Source: Gammaproteobacteria bacterium
GTDB taxonomy: Bacteria > Pseudomonadota > Gammaproteobacteria > Acidiferrobacterales > UBA6901
Length of the DNA stretch: 50,436 bases
Direction: 5' to 3'
NCBI GenBank assembly: GCA_016218345.1
Contig: JACREH010000029.1
Span: 1-50,436, forward strand
Positions within the stretch are counted from its first letter, which is position 1. Every line of letters starts with the position of its first letter. The position numbers were made by a program, and so were the translations under genes. Under the pieces are notes generated by a model. It did not search any database and was not told the origin of the DNA. It was given only the letters and a program-made list of their open reading frames with translations. This document shows positions 7,500 to 16,461 of the stretch, in pieces.

Positions 7500-7672
7500 G
7501 TGAGGCAGTTTCCGGGCGACATTACCAACCACCCATAGCAACCGCCGTGCCACACCGGGAAATCTGAATATTCTCTTTAAATCAGATAGTTATCAGAAAA
7601 CCCGAAAACCGCGTTTGCACCAAGACGGGCGGGGCAGGTGGAATCGTGAACCAGATTGGTACAGAGCCGCGA

Positions 7673-9649
7673 TCAACCCTGCAATAAAATCTTCTCGGCC
7701 TCGTCCAGGGCGTCGGGCGCACCGTACAACACCAGCACGTCGCCGGACTTGAGCTTGGTGTCGGCCGTCGGTTGCGGCCCGCGAATACCGCCGCGTCGCA
7801 CCGCCGTCACCACCACGCCGGCGGCGTCGAGGTGCAGATCGGCCAGACGCCGGCCGACCGCATGGGCCTCGGACAACAACGTCACCGAATGCAGACGCTC
7901 CTGGCCGGCATCGGCCTCCTCCGGGCTGTCCGCCTCCTCGCCCCGAAAGATGCCGCGCAACATCCGGTAACGGTCCTTGTGCACGGCGCGCAACTGCTTG
8001 ACGACACGCCCCACCGGCACGCCGACCGCGACCAGCACGTGCGAACCCATCATGAGGCTGCCCTCCAGGCTCTCGGCGACGACCTCGGTGGCACCGGCGG
8101 CGCGCAGCTGTTCGAGCTCGTGGTCGTCCTTGGTGCGCACGATCACCGGCAGGTCCGGACGCAGGCTGTGCACCACCTCGAGCATGCGCAGCGCCGAGGG
8201 CGTGTCGGCGAAGCTGATAGCGAGCGCACGCGCCTGCATGAGCCCGGCGGCCAGCAGCACATCGCGGCGCACGGCGTCGCCGTACACCACCGGCTCGCCG
8301 GCGTCGCGCGCGTCGCGCACCCGCACCGGATCGAGATCGAGCGCCACCGAGGGAATTTCCTCCTGCTTCAGCATCCATGCCAAATTCTGGCCGCTGCGGC
8401 CGTAACCGGAGATGATCACATGACCCTGCGCGGCCCCGGCCTCGGCACGGATGATGTCAAGATTGCTCTCGCGTCGTTCCTGATAGCTCGGCACCAAGCG
8501 CCGGGCCAGCCAGCCGTTGTGGCGAATGAGCAACGTACCGCACAACATGCTGAGCAGCACCGTGGCAAGCACCACCTGCGGCGCAGTGCCGGTGAGAATA
8601 TTGACATGCCCGGCCTGCACCAGCAGCGCGAACCCGAACTCGCCGCCGGCCGCCAACACCAGACCGGTGCGCAGCGCCACGCCGGTCTCGCTGCCGAATG
8701 CCCGGCTTAAGCCGAGAATGAGCCCGGTCTTGAAGACCATAACGATCGCCGTCGCCCCCAACACCCACGGCCACAATGCCCAGACGACCTTGAGGTCGAG
8801 CAGCATGCCGACGGTGATGAAAAACAGCCCCATCAGCACGTCACGGAACGGCAGGATATCGCCCTCGACCTGATGCCGATACTCGGTCTCGGCGATCATC
8901 AGTCCGGCGAAGAATGCGCCCAACGCCGGCGACAGGCCGGCCGCCTGGGTGATCCAGGCGGCGGCGAGCGTCACCAGCAGCACCGTGAGCATGAAGAATT
9001 CGCGCGAGCGCGCCAGCGCCACCTCGTGAAACAGCGGCCGCAACAACCAGCGCCCGGCCAGCAGGATGATGACCAGCACCAACACGCCCTTCAAGGCACT
9101 CGCCCCCAACAGCACCCAGATCGATTGACCGGCATCGCCGGCCAGTGCCGGTATTAAAATGAGAAATGGCACCACGGCGATGTCCTGAAACAGCAGGATT
9201 CCGAACGCCCGGCGCCCATGACGCGAGTGATGTTCGAGCTGCTCGACCAGGAGCTTCATGCCGATGGCGGTCGAGGACAGTGCCAGGATGCCGCCGATCA
9301 CGATCGCGCCCTCGACCGACACGCCCAGGGCATAGGCCAGGCCGCCGAACGCCAGGCAACTCACCAGCACCTGCAGGCCGCCCAGGCCGAACACCGTGCG
9401 GCGCATCGCCACCAACTGCGGCAGTGAGAATTCGATGCCGATGCTGAACATCAGGAATACCAGGCCGAACTCGGCGAGGTAGCGGGTGCCTTGCAGGTCC
9501 GGGATCCACGCCAGGCCGTGCGGGCCGACGGCGATGCCGGCGCACAGATAGGCCAGCACCTGCGGCAGGCGCAGGTAGCGGAACAACACCACCAGCGCCA
9601 CGGCGGTCGCCAGCAGGATCAGGATATAGTGAAAATCGAGCTGGTCCAT
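7673..9649 (-). CDS. Kef-type monovalent cation:proton antiporter (CPA2) with RCK domains
   Basis: This is a 658-residue inner-membrane protein. An N-terminal Na+/H+ exchanger domain (about residues 5-385, 12-13 membrane segments) is followed by a TrkA-N/RCK nucleotide-binding domain (about 410-530; GHVIISGYGRSGQNLAW and a VVYGDAVRRDVL segment). A TrkA-C domain (about 585-655) is last. This is the YbaL/KefB/KefC architecture used for K+ or Na+ efflux and pH control. ATG 9649 is chosen over an upstream TTG-like start because it begins at the natural MDQLDFHYILILLATAVALV membrane entry. It is divergent from kdsD. The ion and ligand cannot be told from sequence. Confidence 0.88.
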   Translation of the reverse strand: MDQLDFHYILILLATAVALVVLFRYLRLPQVLAYLCAGIAVGPHGLAWIPDLQGTRYLAEFGLVFLMFSIGIEFSLPQLVAMRRTVFGLGGLQVLVSCLAFGGLAYALGVSVEGAIVIGGILALSSTAIGMKLLVEQLEHHSRHGRRAFGILLFQDIAVVPFLILIPALAGDAGQSIWVLLGASALKGVLVLVIILLAGRWLLRPLFHEVALARSREFFMLTVLLVTLAAAWITQAAGLSPALGAFFAGLMIAETEYRHQVEGDILPFRDVLMGLFFITVGMLLDLKVVWALWPWVLGATAIVMVFKTGLILGLSRAFGSETGVALRTGLVLAAGGEFGFALLVQAGHVNILTGTAPQVVLATVLLSMLCGTLLIRHNGWLARRLVPSYQERRESNLDIIRAEAGAAQGHVIISGYGRSGQNLAWMLKQEEIPSVALDLDPVRVRDARDAGEPVVYGDAVRRDVLLAAGLMQARALAISFADTPSALRMLEVVHSLRPDLPVIVRTKDDHELEQLRAAGATEVVAESLEGSLMMGSHVLVAVGVPVGRVVKQLRAVHKDRYRMLRGIFRGEEADSPEEADAGQERLHSVTLLSEAHAVGRRLADLHLDAAGVVVTAVRRGGIRGPQPTADTKLKSGDVLVLYGAPDALDEAEKILLQG

Positions 9650-9670
9650 TAGGATAATGATTGTTGTTTC

Positions 9671-9698
9671 GTTATACTTGAGACGCAAGATACCTCAA
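9671..9698 (-). promoter_or_regulatory. Possible sigma-70 promoter of the Kef-type antiporter gene
   Basis: On the minus strand TTGAGG (9698-9693) is separated by 16 bases from TATAAC (9676-9671). The start codon is 22 bases further. No equally good promoter for the divergent kdsD gene was seen in this 71-base spacer. Confidence 0.4.
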
Positions 9699-9720
9699 TC
9701 GCCGGCAAATCTCGAAATTC

Positions 9721-10692
9721 ATGACGCAACCCTCGCTCCAGCAACTCGGCCGGGCGGTCATTCAACTCGAAGCCGAGGCGGTGGGCGCGCTCGCCGATCG
9801 CCTCGACGCCGATTTCGGGCGGGCCTGCGAGATCATGCTCGCCACCCCGGGACGGGTGATCGTGGTCGGCATGGGCAAATCCGGCCACATCGGCGGCAAG
9901 ATCGCCGCCACCCTGGCCAGCACCGGCACGCCGGCATTTTTCGTGCACCCGGGCGAGGCCAGCCATGGCGACCTCGGCATGATCACCATGACCGACGTGG
10001 TGCTGGCGATCTCCAACTCCGGAGAGACCGCCGAGATCCTCACCATCCTGCCGCTCATCAAGCGCATGGGCGTGAAGCTCGTGGCGCTCACCGGCAACCC
10101 GCAGTCCACGCTCGCCCGCCAGGCCGACGCCCATATCAACGTCGGCGTGACGCAAGAGGCCTGTCCGCTGAACCTGGCGCCGACCGCCAGCACCACCGCG
10201 GCGCTCGCCATGGGCGACGCCCTGGCGGTGGCGCTGTTCCAATCGCGCGGCTTCACCGAAGAGGATTTCGCGCGCTCGCATCCGGGCGGCATGCTCGGAC
10301 GGCGTCTGTTGATGTATGTCTCCGACATCATGCACAGCGGCGCCAAGATCCCGCTGGTGTCCGAGGACGCCAGCCTGCGCGAGGCGCTGCTCGAAATGAC
10401 CAGCAAGGGCCTGGGGATGACCGGCGTCACCGACGGCGGCCAACGGCTGTGCGGCATCTACACCGACGGCGATCTGCGCCGCACCCTGAACCGCGGCGAC
10501 GACGTCTACACGGTCAAGATTCGCGACGTCATGACCCGCGGCCCCAAGACCACGCGTCCCGACCGGCTGGCGGCCGAGACCGTGCAACTGATGCGCAGCG
10601 CCAACATCAACGGCCTGTTCGTGGTCGATGACGACAACCGCGTGGTCGGCGCGCTCAACATGCACGATCTGCTCAAGGCCGGGGTGGTCTAA
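9721..10692 (+). CDS. kdsD: D-arabinose 5-phosphate isomerase KdsD
   Basis: This 323-residue enzyme interconverts D-ribulose 5-phosphate and D-arabinose 5-phosphate, the first step of Kdo synthesis for LPS. An N-terminal SIS sugar-isomerase domain (about residues 35-170, with VVGMGKSGHIGGKIAATLAS and ISNSGETAEI) is followed by two CBS domains (about 205-323). The segment HPGGMLGRRLL linking them is typical. It begins the kdsD-kdsC-lptC-lptA-lptB-rpoN run. Its stop codon is followed after one base by a copy of the dispersed GAAGCCC repeat. Confidence 0.95.
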   Translation: MTQPSLQQLGRAVIQLEAEAVGALADRLDADFGRACEIMLATPGRVIVVGMGKSGHIGGKIAATLASTGTPAFFVHPGEASHGDLGMITMTDVVLAISNSGETAEILTILPLIKRMGVKLVALTGNPQSTLARQADAHINVGVTQEACPLNLAPTASTTAALAMGDALAVALFQSRGFTEEDFARSHPGGMLGRRLLMYVSDIMHSGAKIPLVSEDASLREALLEMTSKGLGMTGVTDGGQRLCGIYTDGDLRRTLNRGDDVYTVKIRDVMTRGPKTTRPDRLAAETVQLMRSANINGLFVVDDDNRVVGALNMHDLLKAGVV

Positions 10693-10693
10693 T

Positions 10694-10734
10694 GAAGCCC
10701 TACTCGCTACGCTCATTCGTCTCGCCATCATAAT
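10694..10734 (+). repeat. GAAGCCC dispersed repeat, copy between kdsD and kdsC
   Basis: GAAGCCCTACTCGCTACGCT followed by CATTCGTCTCGCCATCATAAT fills the whole spacer between the kdsD stop and the kdsC start. It matches the family consensus GAAGCCCTACTCCGCTGCGC / TGCGTTCGTCTTGTCATAA with a few changes. Confidence 0.8.
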
Positions 10735-11286
10735 ATGATGTACGACACCCTGCCATTCGACACCGAGGGCCTGCCGTTGGAACGCGCCGCGGCCGTCAAG
10801 CTCGTGCTCTTCGACGTCGACGGCGTGCTCACCGACGGCCGGTTGTTCGTCGACGACCGCGGCCAGGAATACAAGGCGTTCAATTCGCGCGACGGCCACG
10901 GCATGAAGATGCTGCGCCACAGCGGCGTCGAGATCGGCATCCTCACCGGCCGCAACTCCGGCGTGGTCGCGCACCGCGCCAAGGAGCTCGGCATCCAGCT
11001 CGTCCACCAGGGCAGCGACGACAAGCTTGCGACCTTCCGGCAGATACTCAAGGAGACCGGCCTCGACGAGGCCCAGACCGCGTTCGTCGGCGACGACGTG
11101 GTCGATCTGCCGGTGCTGTTGCGGAGCGGCCTGGCGGTGGCGGTGCAAAACGCCCACCCGCTGGTCAAGAAACACGCCCACTGGATCACGCCCAGCGCCG
11201 GCGGCCAGGGGGCGGCGCGCGAATTGTGCGAGATGATCATGCTCGCCCAGGGCAGCTACGCGGCCATGCTCGGACGCTATTTATAG
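10735..11286 (+). CDS. kdsC: 3-deoxy-D-manno-octulosonate 8-phosphate phosphatase KdsC
   Basis: This 183-residue haloacid-dehalogenase enzyme removes phosphate from Kdo-8-phosphate. HAD motif I is LVLFDVDGVLTDG, with both catalytic aspartates. Motif II is in GILTGRNSG, the lysine is in the QGSDDKL segment and motif IV is VGDDVVDLPVL. The length is right for the capless tetrameric KdsC family. ATGATG starts directly at the end of a dispersed repeat and there is no clear Shine-Dalgarno sequence, so translation may rely on coupling with kdsD. The TAG stop overlaps the first base of the next repeat copy. Confidence 0.95.
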   Translation: MMYDTLPFDTEGLPLERAAAVKLVLFDVDGVLTDGRLFVDDRGQEYKAFNSRDGHGMKMLRHSGVEIGILTGRNSGVVAHRAKELGIQLVHQGSDDKLATFRQILKETGLDEAQTAFVGDDVVDLPVLLRSGLAVAVQNAHPLVKKHAHWITPSAGGQGAARELCEMIMLAQGSYAAMLGRYL

Positions 11287-11324
11287 AAGCCCTACTCACT
11301 GCGCTCGTTCGTCTTGCCAAAAAT
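11286..11324 (+). repeat. GAAGCCC dispersed repeat, copy between kdsC and lptC
   Basis: GAAGCCCTACTCACTGCGCT followed by CGTTCGTCTTGCCAAAAAT occupies the whole gap from the kdsC stop codon to the lptC ATG. It is in the same orientation as the copy after kdsD. Confidence 0.8.
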
Positions 11325-11771
11325 ATGATTCATCACGAAACCACCTGGACGCTCAACAAGCTCGCGCTCACCGCGATCCTGTTCATGCTGGGCGCGCTGT
11401 CGTGGTGGCTGCCGAACACGCTCGTCCAGCCGGGCCTGGTGTTCGAGCGTCAGGTGCGCCACGACCCCGATTACTACGCCGAAAACGTCAACGCCGTGGC
11501 CATGGACGAGAACGGCGAGAAGAAATACACGCTCGTGACCCGGCGCCTCACCCACTATCCGGACGATCAAACCGTGTATTTCGAGCAACCCGACCTGACC
11601 CAGTACAAACCCGGCGCCGCGCCGGTGCATACCTGGGCCGACCGCGGCCGCAGCGCCGCCGACGGCAAACAGCTGATCATGACCGGCAACGTCAAGGTGG
11701 TGCGCGGCCCGAACAAGGACGCCGCACCGGTCGAGATCAGCACGCGCGAACTCACGGTGGTGCTCGAATGA
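11325..11771 (+). CDS. lptC: LPS export protein LptC, short at the C-terminus
   Basis: The protein is bitopic, with one N-terminal membrane segment ([17 protein letters not shown]) and a periplasmic LptC beta-jellyroll. It links the LptBFG transporter to LptA. The family pattern is visible in [39 protein letters not shown] and [14 protein letters not shown]. It has 148 residues, about 40 fewer than the ~190 of E. coli LptC, and stops just after [12 protein letters not shown]. The missing strands in the family form the LptA-binding end. Its stop codon overlaps the lptA ATG. No Shine-Dalgarno sequence is evident because a repeat abuts the start. Confidence 0.85.
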   Translation: MIHHETTWTLNKLALTAILFMLGALSWWLPNTLVQPGLVFERQVRHDPDYYAENVNAVAMDENGEKKYTLVTRRLTHYPDDQTVYFEQPDLTQYKPGAAPVHTWADRGRSAADGKQLIMTGNVKVVRGPNKDAAPVEISTRELTVVLE

Positions 11772-12295
11772 CCGGCGCGTCAACCATGTCATGGCGCGCG
11801 GCGTTGTGGCTGGCCGCCTGGCTCGCCATGCCCGCCGCCCAGGCGCTCGCTGCCGACCGGGACCAGCCAACCCAGATCCGGGCCGACCATATCGAGGCCA
11901 ACCAACAAACCGGCGTCGTCACCTATCGCGGCCATGTCAGCTTCAGCAGGGGCGGCATCGATATCCAGGCCGACCAGGTCGAGGTACGCTCGCGCGGCGA
12001 GCAACTGCAGAGCGTCAGCGCCTACGGCGCGCCGGTGCGCTTCCGCCAACAGGCCGACGGTGCGCGCGCCGAGATCCGCGGCCAGGCGGCGCGCGTCGAC
12101 TATCGCGCCGACAGCCGCGTGGTCGTGCTGCGCGGCCAGGCGCGTCTCGAGCAACACGGCGATGTGTTCGAGGCCGCGATCCTGAATTACCAGCTCGACC
12201 GCAGCGACCTGCGCGCCGAAGGCGCGGCCGGCCAGGACCGCATTCAGGCGGTGCTGACGCCGCGCCAGCCGGGGCGAAACGGGTCGCCGCCATGA
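11768..12295 (+). CDS. lptA: LPS periplasmic bridge protein LptA
   Basis: This 175-residue exported protein has a signal peptide ending around AQALAAD and an OstA-like beta-jellyroll ([21 protein letters not shown]...[13 protein letters not shown]). LptA oligomers carry LPS across the periplasm between LptC and LptD. The start overlaps the lptC stop (ATGA); an internal ATG at 11786 would give a shorter but still functional signal peptide. Its own stop overlaps the lptB start. Confidence 0.92.
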   Translation: MTGASTMSWRAALWLAAWLAMPAAQALAADRDQPTQIRADHIEANQQTGVVTYRGHVSFSRGGIDIQADQVEVRSRGEQLQSVSAYGAPVRFRQQADGARAEIRGQAARVDYRADSRVVVLRGQARLEQHGDVFEAAILNYQLDRSDLRAEGAAGQDRIQAVLTPRQPGRNGSPP

Positions 12296-13035
12296 GCACG
12301 CTCGCCGCCGTCGGCCTCAACAAGCAATACAAAGGACTGCAGATCGTCAAGAACGTCGATCTACGCATCGACAGCGGCGAGATCGTAGGCCTGCTCGGGC
12401 CGAACGGCGCCGGCAAGACCACCTGTTTCTACATGATCGTCGGTCTGATCCCGCTGGACAGCGGCGCCATCACGATCGACGACGTCAACATCAGCGACAT
12501 GCCGATGCACCGGCGCGCGCGCCTGGGCCTGAGCTATCTGCCCCAGGAACCGTCGGTGTTCCGCAAGCTCACGGTCGAGGACAATATCCTCGCGATCCTG
12601 GAAACCCTGCCGAATCTCACCGAGGAACAACGCCACAATCGTCTCGAGGAGCTGCTGCAGGAACTGCATATCACCGACCGCCGCAAGACCCTGGGCCTGA
12701 GCCTGTCCGGCGGCGAGCGCCGGCGGCTGGAAATCGCGCGCGCGCTCGCCACCGAACCGCGCTTCATGTTGCTGGACGAACCGTTCGCCGGTGTCGACCC
12801 GATCTCGGTGCTCGACATTCAACACCTGATCCTGCACCTGCAAAAACGCGGCATCGGCGTGCTGGTCACCGACCACAACGTGCGCGAGACCCTGCAGATC
12901 TGTCATCGTGCCTATATTTTGAACAAGGGTCAGGTGCTGGCCGCGGGCCGGCCGGACGAGGTCCTGAAAAACGACCAGGTCAAAAAGGTCTATCTGGGAG
13001 AAGGTTTTGCCTCGCTAAGCTCGCGAGCTCCGTGA
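12292..13035 (+). CDS. lptB: LPS export ABC transporter ATPase LptB
   Basis: This 247-residue ATPase of the LptB2FG exporter extracts LPS from the inner membrane. It shows Walker A GPNGAGKT, the Q-loop YLPQEPSVF, the signature LSGGERRR, Walker [14 protein letters not shown] and the switch motif [18 protein letters not shown] and TDHNVRE are characteristic of LptB. Start and stop fit the family, and the start overlaps the lptA stop. lptFG are not in the window. Confidence 0.96.
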   Translation: MSTLAAVGLNKQYKGLQIVKNVDLRIDSGEIVGLLGPNGAGKTTCFYMIVGLIPLDSGAITIDDVNISDMPMHRRARLGLSYLPQEPSVFRKLTVEDNILAILETLPNLTEEQRHNRLEELLQELHITDRRKTLGLSLSGGERRRLEIARALATEPRFMLLDEPFAGVDPISVLDIQHLILHLQKRGIGVLVTDHNVRETLQICHRAYILNKGQVLAAGRPDEVLKNDQVKKVYLGEGFASLSSRAP

Positions 13036-13116
13036 ACACCGCCGGCGATCGTTTCCACGGTAAATCCCCCGTGAGCGAACCGGCTCCGGTATTGCCACCT
13101 CGATTTGTCAAGGCTT

Positions 13117-13135
13117 GGCGGGGAATTTTCCCGCC
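13117..13135. repeat. 19-bp perfect palindrome upstream of rpoN
   Basis: GGCGGGGAATTTTCCCGCC forms a nine-pair inverted repeat (one G-T) in the 241-base lptB-rpoN spacer. No U-tract follows, so it is not a terminator. It could be an operator or an RNA hairpin in the rpoN leader. Confidence 0.5.
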
Positions 13136-13276
13136 ATGCCTGGCCGCATGCGCATCGGGAGTATTCATCGACCCGGCGAAAATGGACTAAACTTGGCGTA
13201 ACAGAGGCCCAACAACAGATCCGATTCATGAACGCCGTACGGTTACGCCGGGAGTCGTAAGTCTCCAAGCATTGCA

Positions 13277-14779
13277 ATGAAACAATCTCTGGAATTAAAA
13301 CTCGGTCAACACCTGACCATCACCCCGCAGCTACAGCAGGCGATCCGGCTGCTGCAATTGTCCTCGCTCGAGCTGCAACAGGAGATTCGCGAGGCGATCG
13401 AGAACAATCCGCTGCTCGAGGAGGTCGAGGAATCCCCGGCCGACGTCAAGGCCGAATCCCTCGAGGCCGCGGCCGACGCCGAACTGAACGGCGCCGAGCC
13501 GGGCGCCGAAGAGTCCGCGACCGATGCCGCGGAGACCGCGGCTGAACGCGAAACCGACGCCGATCAGGAGTTCGACCAGGAACCGGCCGGCGACAGTGAC
13601 TGGGAGGCCGCCGAGATCTCGCTCGACAGCCCGGCCCGCAAGGATCAGGACGGCCCGGCCCCCGACCTGGACGCGCGCAACAGCGCGCCGCTGTCGCTGC
13701 GCGATCACCTCGCCTGGCAAATGCAGATGACGCCGTTCACCGACGGCGACCGGCGCATCGCGCTCGCGCTCATCGACGCGATCAGCGACGACGGCTACCT
13801 CAGCTGCGGGCTGGACGAGATTCAACAAGCGGTGGGCGGCGAGCCACCGCCCGAGATCGACGAGATCCAGGCGGTGCTGCACCAAATCCAGAATTTCGAT
13901 CCGGTCGGCGTGGGTGCGCGCGACTTGGGCGAGTGCCTGCAACTGCAATTGCGCAATCTCGATCCGGCCACGCCGTTCCTGGCCGATGCCAAGCGGCTGG
14001 CGACCCCGGAACACCTCGATCTCCTGGCCAAGCGCGACTACGGTCAGCTGCGCCGGCTGCTCAAGCTGAAACCCGAGGACCTGCAGCACGCCATCACCCT
14101 CATCCAGGGGCTCAACCCGCGCCCGGGCGCCGGCATCCAGGGCACCCAAGCCAGTTATGTCGTTCCCGATGTCCTGGTGCGCAAGCAGCGCGGCGTGTGG
14201 CGCGCCGAACTCAACGGCCAAACCGCGCCGCGGCTGCGCATCAACCATGGTTACGAGCACATGATCCAGCGCGGCAAGGACAACGCCGACAATAAATACC
14301 TGCAAGACCGCCTGCAGGAAGCACGCTGGTTCATCAAGAGCCTGGCGAGCCGCAGCGAGACCCTTCTTAAAGTGGCGCGCGCCATCGTCGACCGGCAACG
14401 GGCGTTCTTCGACCACGGCCCGGAGGCGATGAAACCGCTGGTGCTGAACGACATCGCCGAGGCGGTCGGCATGCACGAATCCACCATCTCGCGCGTCACC
14501 ACCAATAAATACATGCTCACGCCGCGCGGCATCTTCGAGCTGAAATACTTCTTCTCCAGCCACGTCAGCACCGCCGACGGCGGCACCTGCTCGGCCACGG
14601 CGATTCGCAGCCTGATCAAGAAGCTGGTTGAGGTCGAAAAACCCCTGAAACCGATCAGCGACAGCACCATCGCCGAGATATTGAGCAAGCAGGGCATCTT
14701 CGTGGCCCGCCGGACGGTGGCCAAATACCGCGAATCGCTGCATATTCCGCCGTCCAGCCAGCGGAAATCCTTGGTATAA
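13277..14779 (+). CDS. rpoN: RNA polymerase sigma-54 factor RpoN
   Basis: This 500-residue sigma-54 directs transcription from -24/-12 promoters with AAA+ activators. The glutamine-rich region I (LELKLGQHLTITPQLQQAI..LQLSSLELQQEI) binds activator and core polymerase. An acidic region II follows, then a core-binding domain, a helix-turn-helix segment (LNDIAEAVGMHESTISRVT) and the C-terminal RpoN box ARRTVAKYRE that contacts the -24 element. It sits in the usual lptB-rpoN-hpf order. At least one target is in this window: the nrtA promoter at 6154-6169. Confidence 0.97.
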   Translation: MKQSLELKLGQHLTITPQLQQAIRLLQLSSLELQQEIREAIENNPLLEEVEESPADVKAESLEAAADAELNGAEPGAEESATDAAETAAERETDADQEFDQEPAGDSDWEAAEISLDSPARKDQDGPAPDLDARNSAPLSLRDHLAWQMQMTPFTDGDRRIALALIDAISDDGYLSCGLDEIQQAVGGEPPPEIDEIQAVLHQIQNFDPVGVGARDLGECLQLQLRNLDPATPFLADAKRLATPEHLDLLAKRDYGQLRRLLKLKPEDLQHAITLIQGLNPRPGAGIQGTQASYVVPDVLVRKQRGVWRAELNGQTAPRLRINHGYEHMIQRGKDNADNKYLQDRLQEARWFIKSLASRSETLLKVARAIVDRQRAFFDHGPEAMKPLVLNDIAEAVGMHESTISRVTTNKYMLTPRGIFELKYFFSSHVSTADGGTCSATAIRSLIKKLVEVEKPLKPISDSTIAEILSKQGIFVARRTVAKYRESLHIPPSSQRKSLV

Positions 14780-14860
14780 TCGACGCTCGAAATGACAGGA
14801 GGTGAATCAGGCAATTCAATCTAGCTGACCGGCGGCCGGCGCGCAGCCCGCCGCCACCCG

Positions 14861-14885
14861 ACTAAGGCCCGGGATGGGCCGTTTA
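14861..14885 (+). ncRNA. Leader hairpin with GGGAT loop upstream of hpf
   Basis: In the rpoN-hpf spacer, CTAA-GGCCC-GGGAT-GGGCC-GT-TTAG folds into a stable hairpin about 35 bases before the hpf start. There is no U-tract, so it is not a terminator. The loop resembles the AGGGAT loops of the repeats at 18079-18240 and in nit, but that may be chance. Confidence 0.4.
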
Positions 14886-14918
14886 GAAACCGTGCAGTCA
14901 TAAGCTGGAGGGCTATAC

Positions 14919-15251
14919 ATGCAAATCAATGTCACCGGGCATCAAGTAGACGTAACCGAACCCCTGCGCAATTATCTCTCCGAGAAGATCGGCCGCATTC
15001 AAAAACACTTCGATCAGGCGACCACCGCCGACGTGGTCCTGCACTACGAAAAGAAAAAAAACCGTCATCTCGTCGAGGCCACGCTGCGCGCCAACGGCAC
15101 GCGCCTGCACGCCGACAGCGAAGACGCCGATATGTATGCCGCGATCGACGTCCTGGCCGACAAGCTCAACCGCCAGATCGTCAAGCACAAGGAAAAAATC
15201 ACCGATCACCACCGCCAGGGCGGCGCGCTCAAGAAGCAGAAGACGCTCTAA
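14919..15251 (+). CDS. hpf: Short-form ribosome hibernation promoting factor HPF
   Basis: This 110-residue protein binds the 30S decoding region and favours inactive ribosome dimers under starvation. The family signature runs MQINVTGHQVDVTEPLRNYLS...KIGRIQKHF, then HLVEATLRANGTRLHADSEDADMYAAID and the lysine-rich end QIVKHKEKITDHH. The length is that of the gammaproteobacterial short form. A TGGAGGG ribosome-binding site precedes the ATG. In most relatives ptsN follows; here no ptsN is present before hprK. Confidence 0.95.
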   Translation: MQINVTGHQVDVTEPLRNYLSEKIGRIQKHFDQATTADVVLHYEKKKNRHLVEATLRANGTRLHADSEDADMYAAIDVLADKLNRQIVKHKEKITDHHRQGGALKKQKTL

Positions 15252-15492
15252 CCACCTTCCCGGCGGGGCCGCAGCGCGGTCCCGCCGGTCGGCTTTCGCC
15301 GCGGGACCGGCCGGGGCCGTCGTATCCGCGTCCGGCGCATGTATTGACCGCGGGCCGGCAAAAATGGTATTTGGCGGGTTGATTCCTATATTCTCCCCGG
15401 CCCGGCCGCCCATGCAGCTTTCCTCGAAACCGCACTCATTCGCCCGCGCCGGTCGCCGAGCCGCTGCCGACACTTACTACAGTTAAGACGAC

Positions 15493-16461
15493 ATGACCGT
15501 TCTGCTCACCGCTAACGATTTGTTCGAGGCCCAACAGGGTCCGCTCAAGCTCAGCTGGCTGGCCGGCCACGGCGGCAAAAAACGCCTGCTCGAGCCGGCC
15601 ACCGCCAAATTCCCCGGCATGGCGCTGGTCGGTCATCTCAATTTCGTGCATCCCAACCGCGTGCAGGTGCTGGGCGTCTCGGAGATCCAATACCTGAACA
15701 AGCTCGACCCGGCCGCGCGCAAACGGGCGATCCACGATCTGTTCGCCTGCAAGACCACCACCGTGGTGGTGGTCGCGCACGACGAGCAAGTGTCGAACGA
15801 TCTGCTGGCGGGCGCCAACGCCTCGAAACTGCCGCTGTTCGCGACCCCCCTGCCCAGCCCCAAGGTCATCGACCGGCTGCAATATTACCTGACGCGCGCG
15901 CTCGCCGGCCGGGTCACTCTGCACGGCGTCTACATGGAGGTGATGGGCGTCGGCGTGCTGCTCACCGGCAAGAGCGGCATCGGCAAGAGCGAGCTCGCGC
16001 TCGAGCTGCTGAGCCGCGGCCACCGTCTGATCGCGGACGACGCCGTGGAATTCTCGCGCATCTCTCCGCACGTGCTGCTCGGCCGCTGCCCGAGCGTCCT
16101 GTCCGATTTCCTCGAGGTGCGCGGCCTCGGCATTCTCAACGTCCGCGCCATGTTCGGCGACACCGCGGTGCGCGACGAAAAGACCCTGCGGCTGATCGTG
16201 CACCTGGAGAAAATGCAGAAACAAAAATTTTCCGCGATCGATCGCCTCCAGACCGAGCGGAAGACCCGCACCATCCTGGAGGTCGAGATCCCCGAGGTCG
16301 GGCTGTTCGTCGCGCCCGGCCGCAACTTCGCTGTGCTGGTCGAGGCCGCCACCCGCAACCATATTCTGCGCATGCGCGGCGTCGATCCGCTCGCCGAACT
16401 GGTCAAACGCCAGGCCGAATCCATGCGACACTCCGGCCGGCGCGGACGCGCCGGGAAATGA
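15493..16461 (+). CDS. hprK: HPr kinase/phosphorylase HprK
   Basis: This 322-residue enzyme phosphorylates HPr on Ser46 and also removes that phosphate. The N-terminal domain (about residues 1-130) is followed by the kinase domain with Walker A LLTGKSGIGKSELAL and the catalytic HADD-like RLIADDAVEF. The HprK signature LEVRGLGILNVRAMFGD comes next. It is preceded by 241 bases without a gene and its stop overlaps rapZ (ATGA). HprK, HPr and EI without any sugar EIIBC mark a purely regulatory PTS branch. Confidence 0.95.
   Translation: MTVLLTANDLFEAQQGPLKLSWLAGHGGKKRLLEPATAKFPGMALVGHLNFVHPNRVQVLGVSEIQYLNKLDPAARKRAIHDLFACKTTTVVVVAHDEQVSNDLLAGANASKLPLFATPLPSPKVIDRLQYYLTRALAGRVTLHGVYMEVMGVGVLLTGKSGIGKSELALELLSRGHRLIADDAVEFSRISPHVLLGRCPSVLSDFLEVRGLGILNVRAMFGDTAVRDEKTLRLIVHLEKMQKQKFSAIDRLQTERKTRTILEVEIPEVGLFVAPGRNFAVLVEAATRNHILRMRGVDPLAELVKRQAESMRHSGRRGRAGK

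Noticed and set aside
9649-11181. A 510-residue open frame antisense to kdsD and kdsC
   Set aside because: kdsD and kdsC carry all catalytic motifs; the antisense frame has none.
13331-14743. A 470-residue open frame antisense to rpoN
   Set aside because: It is a shadow of high-GC codon use; it has no family resemblance and lies wholly within rpoN.
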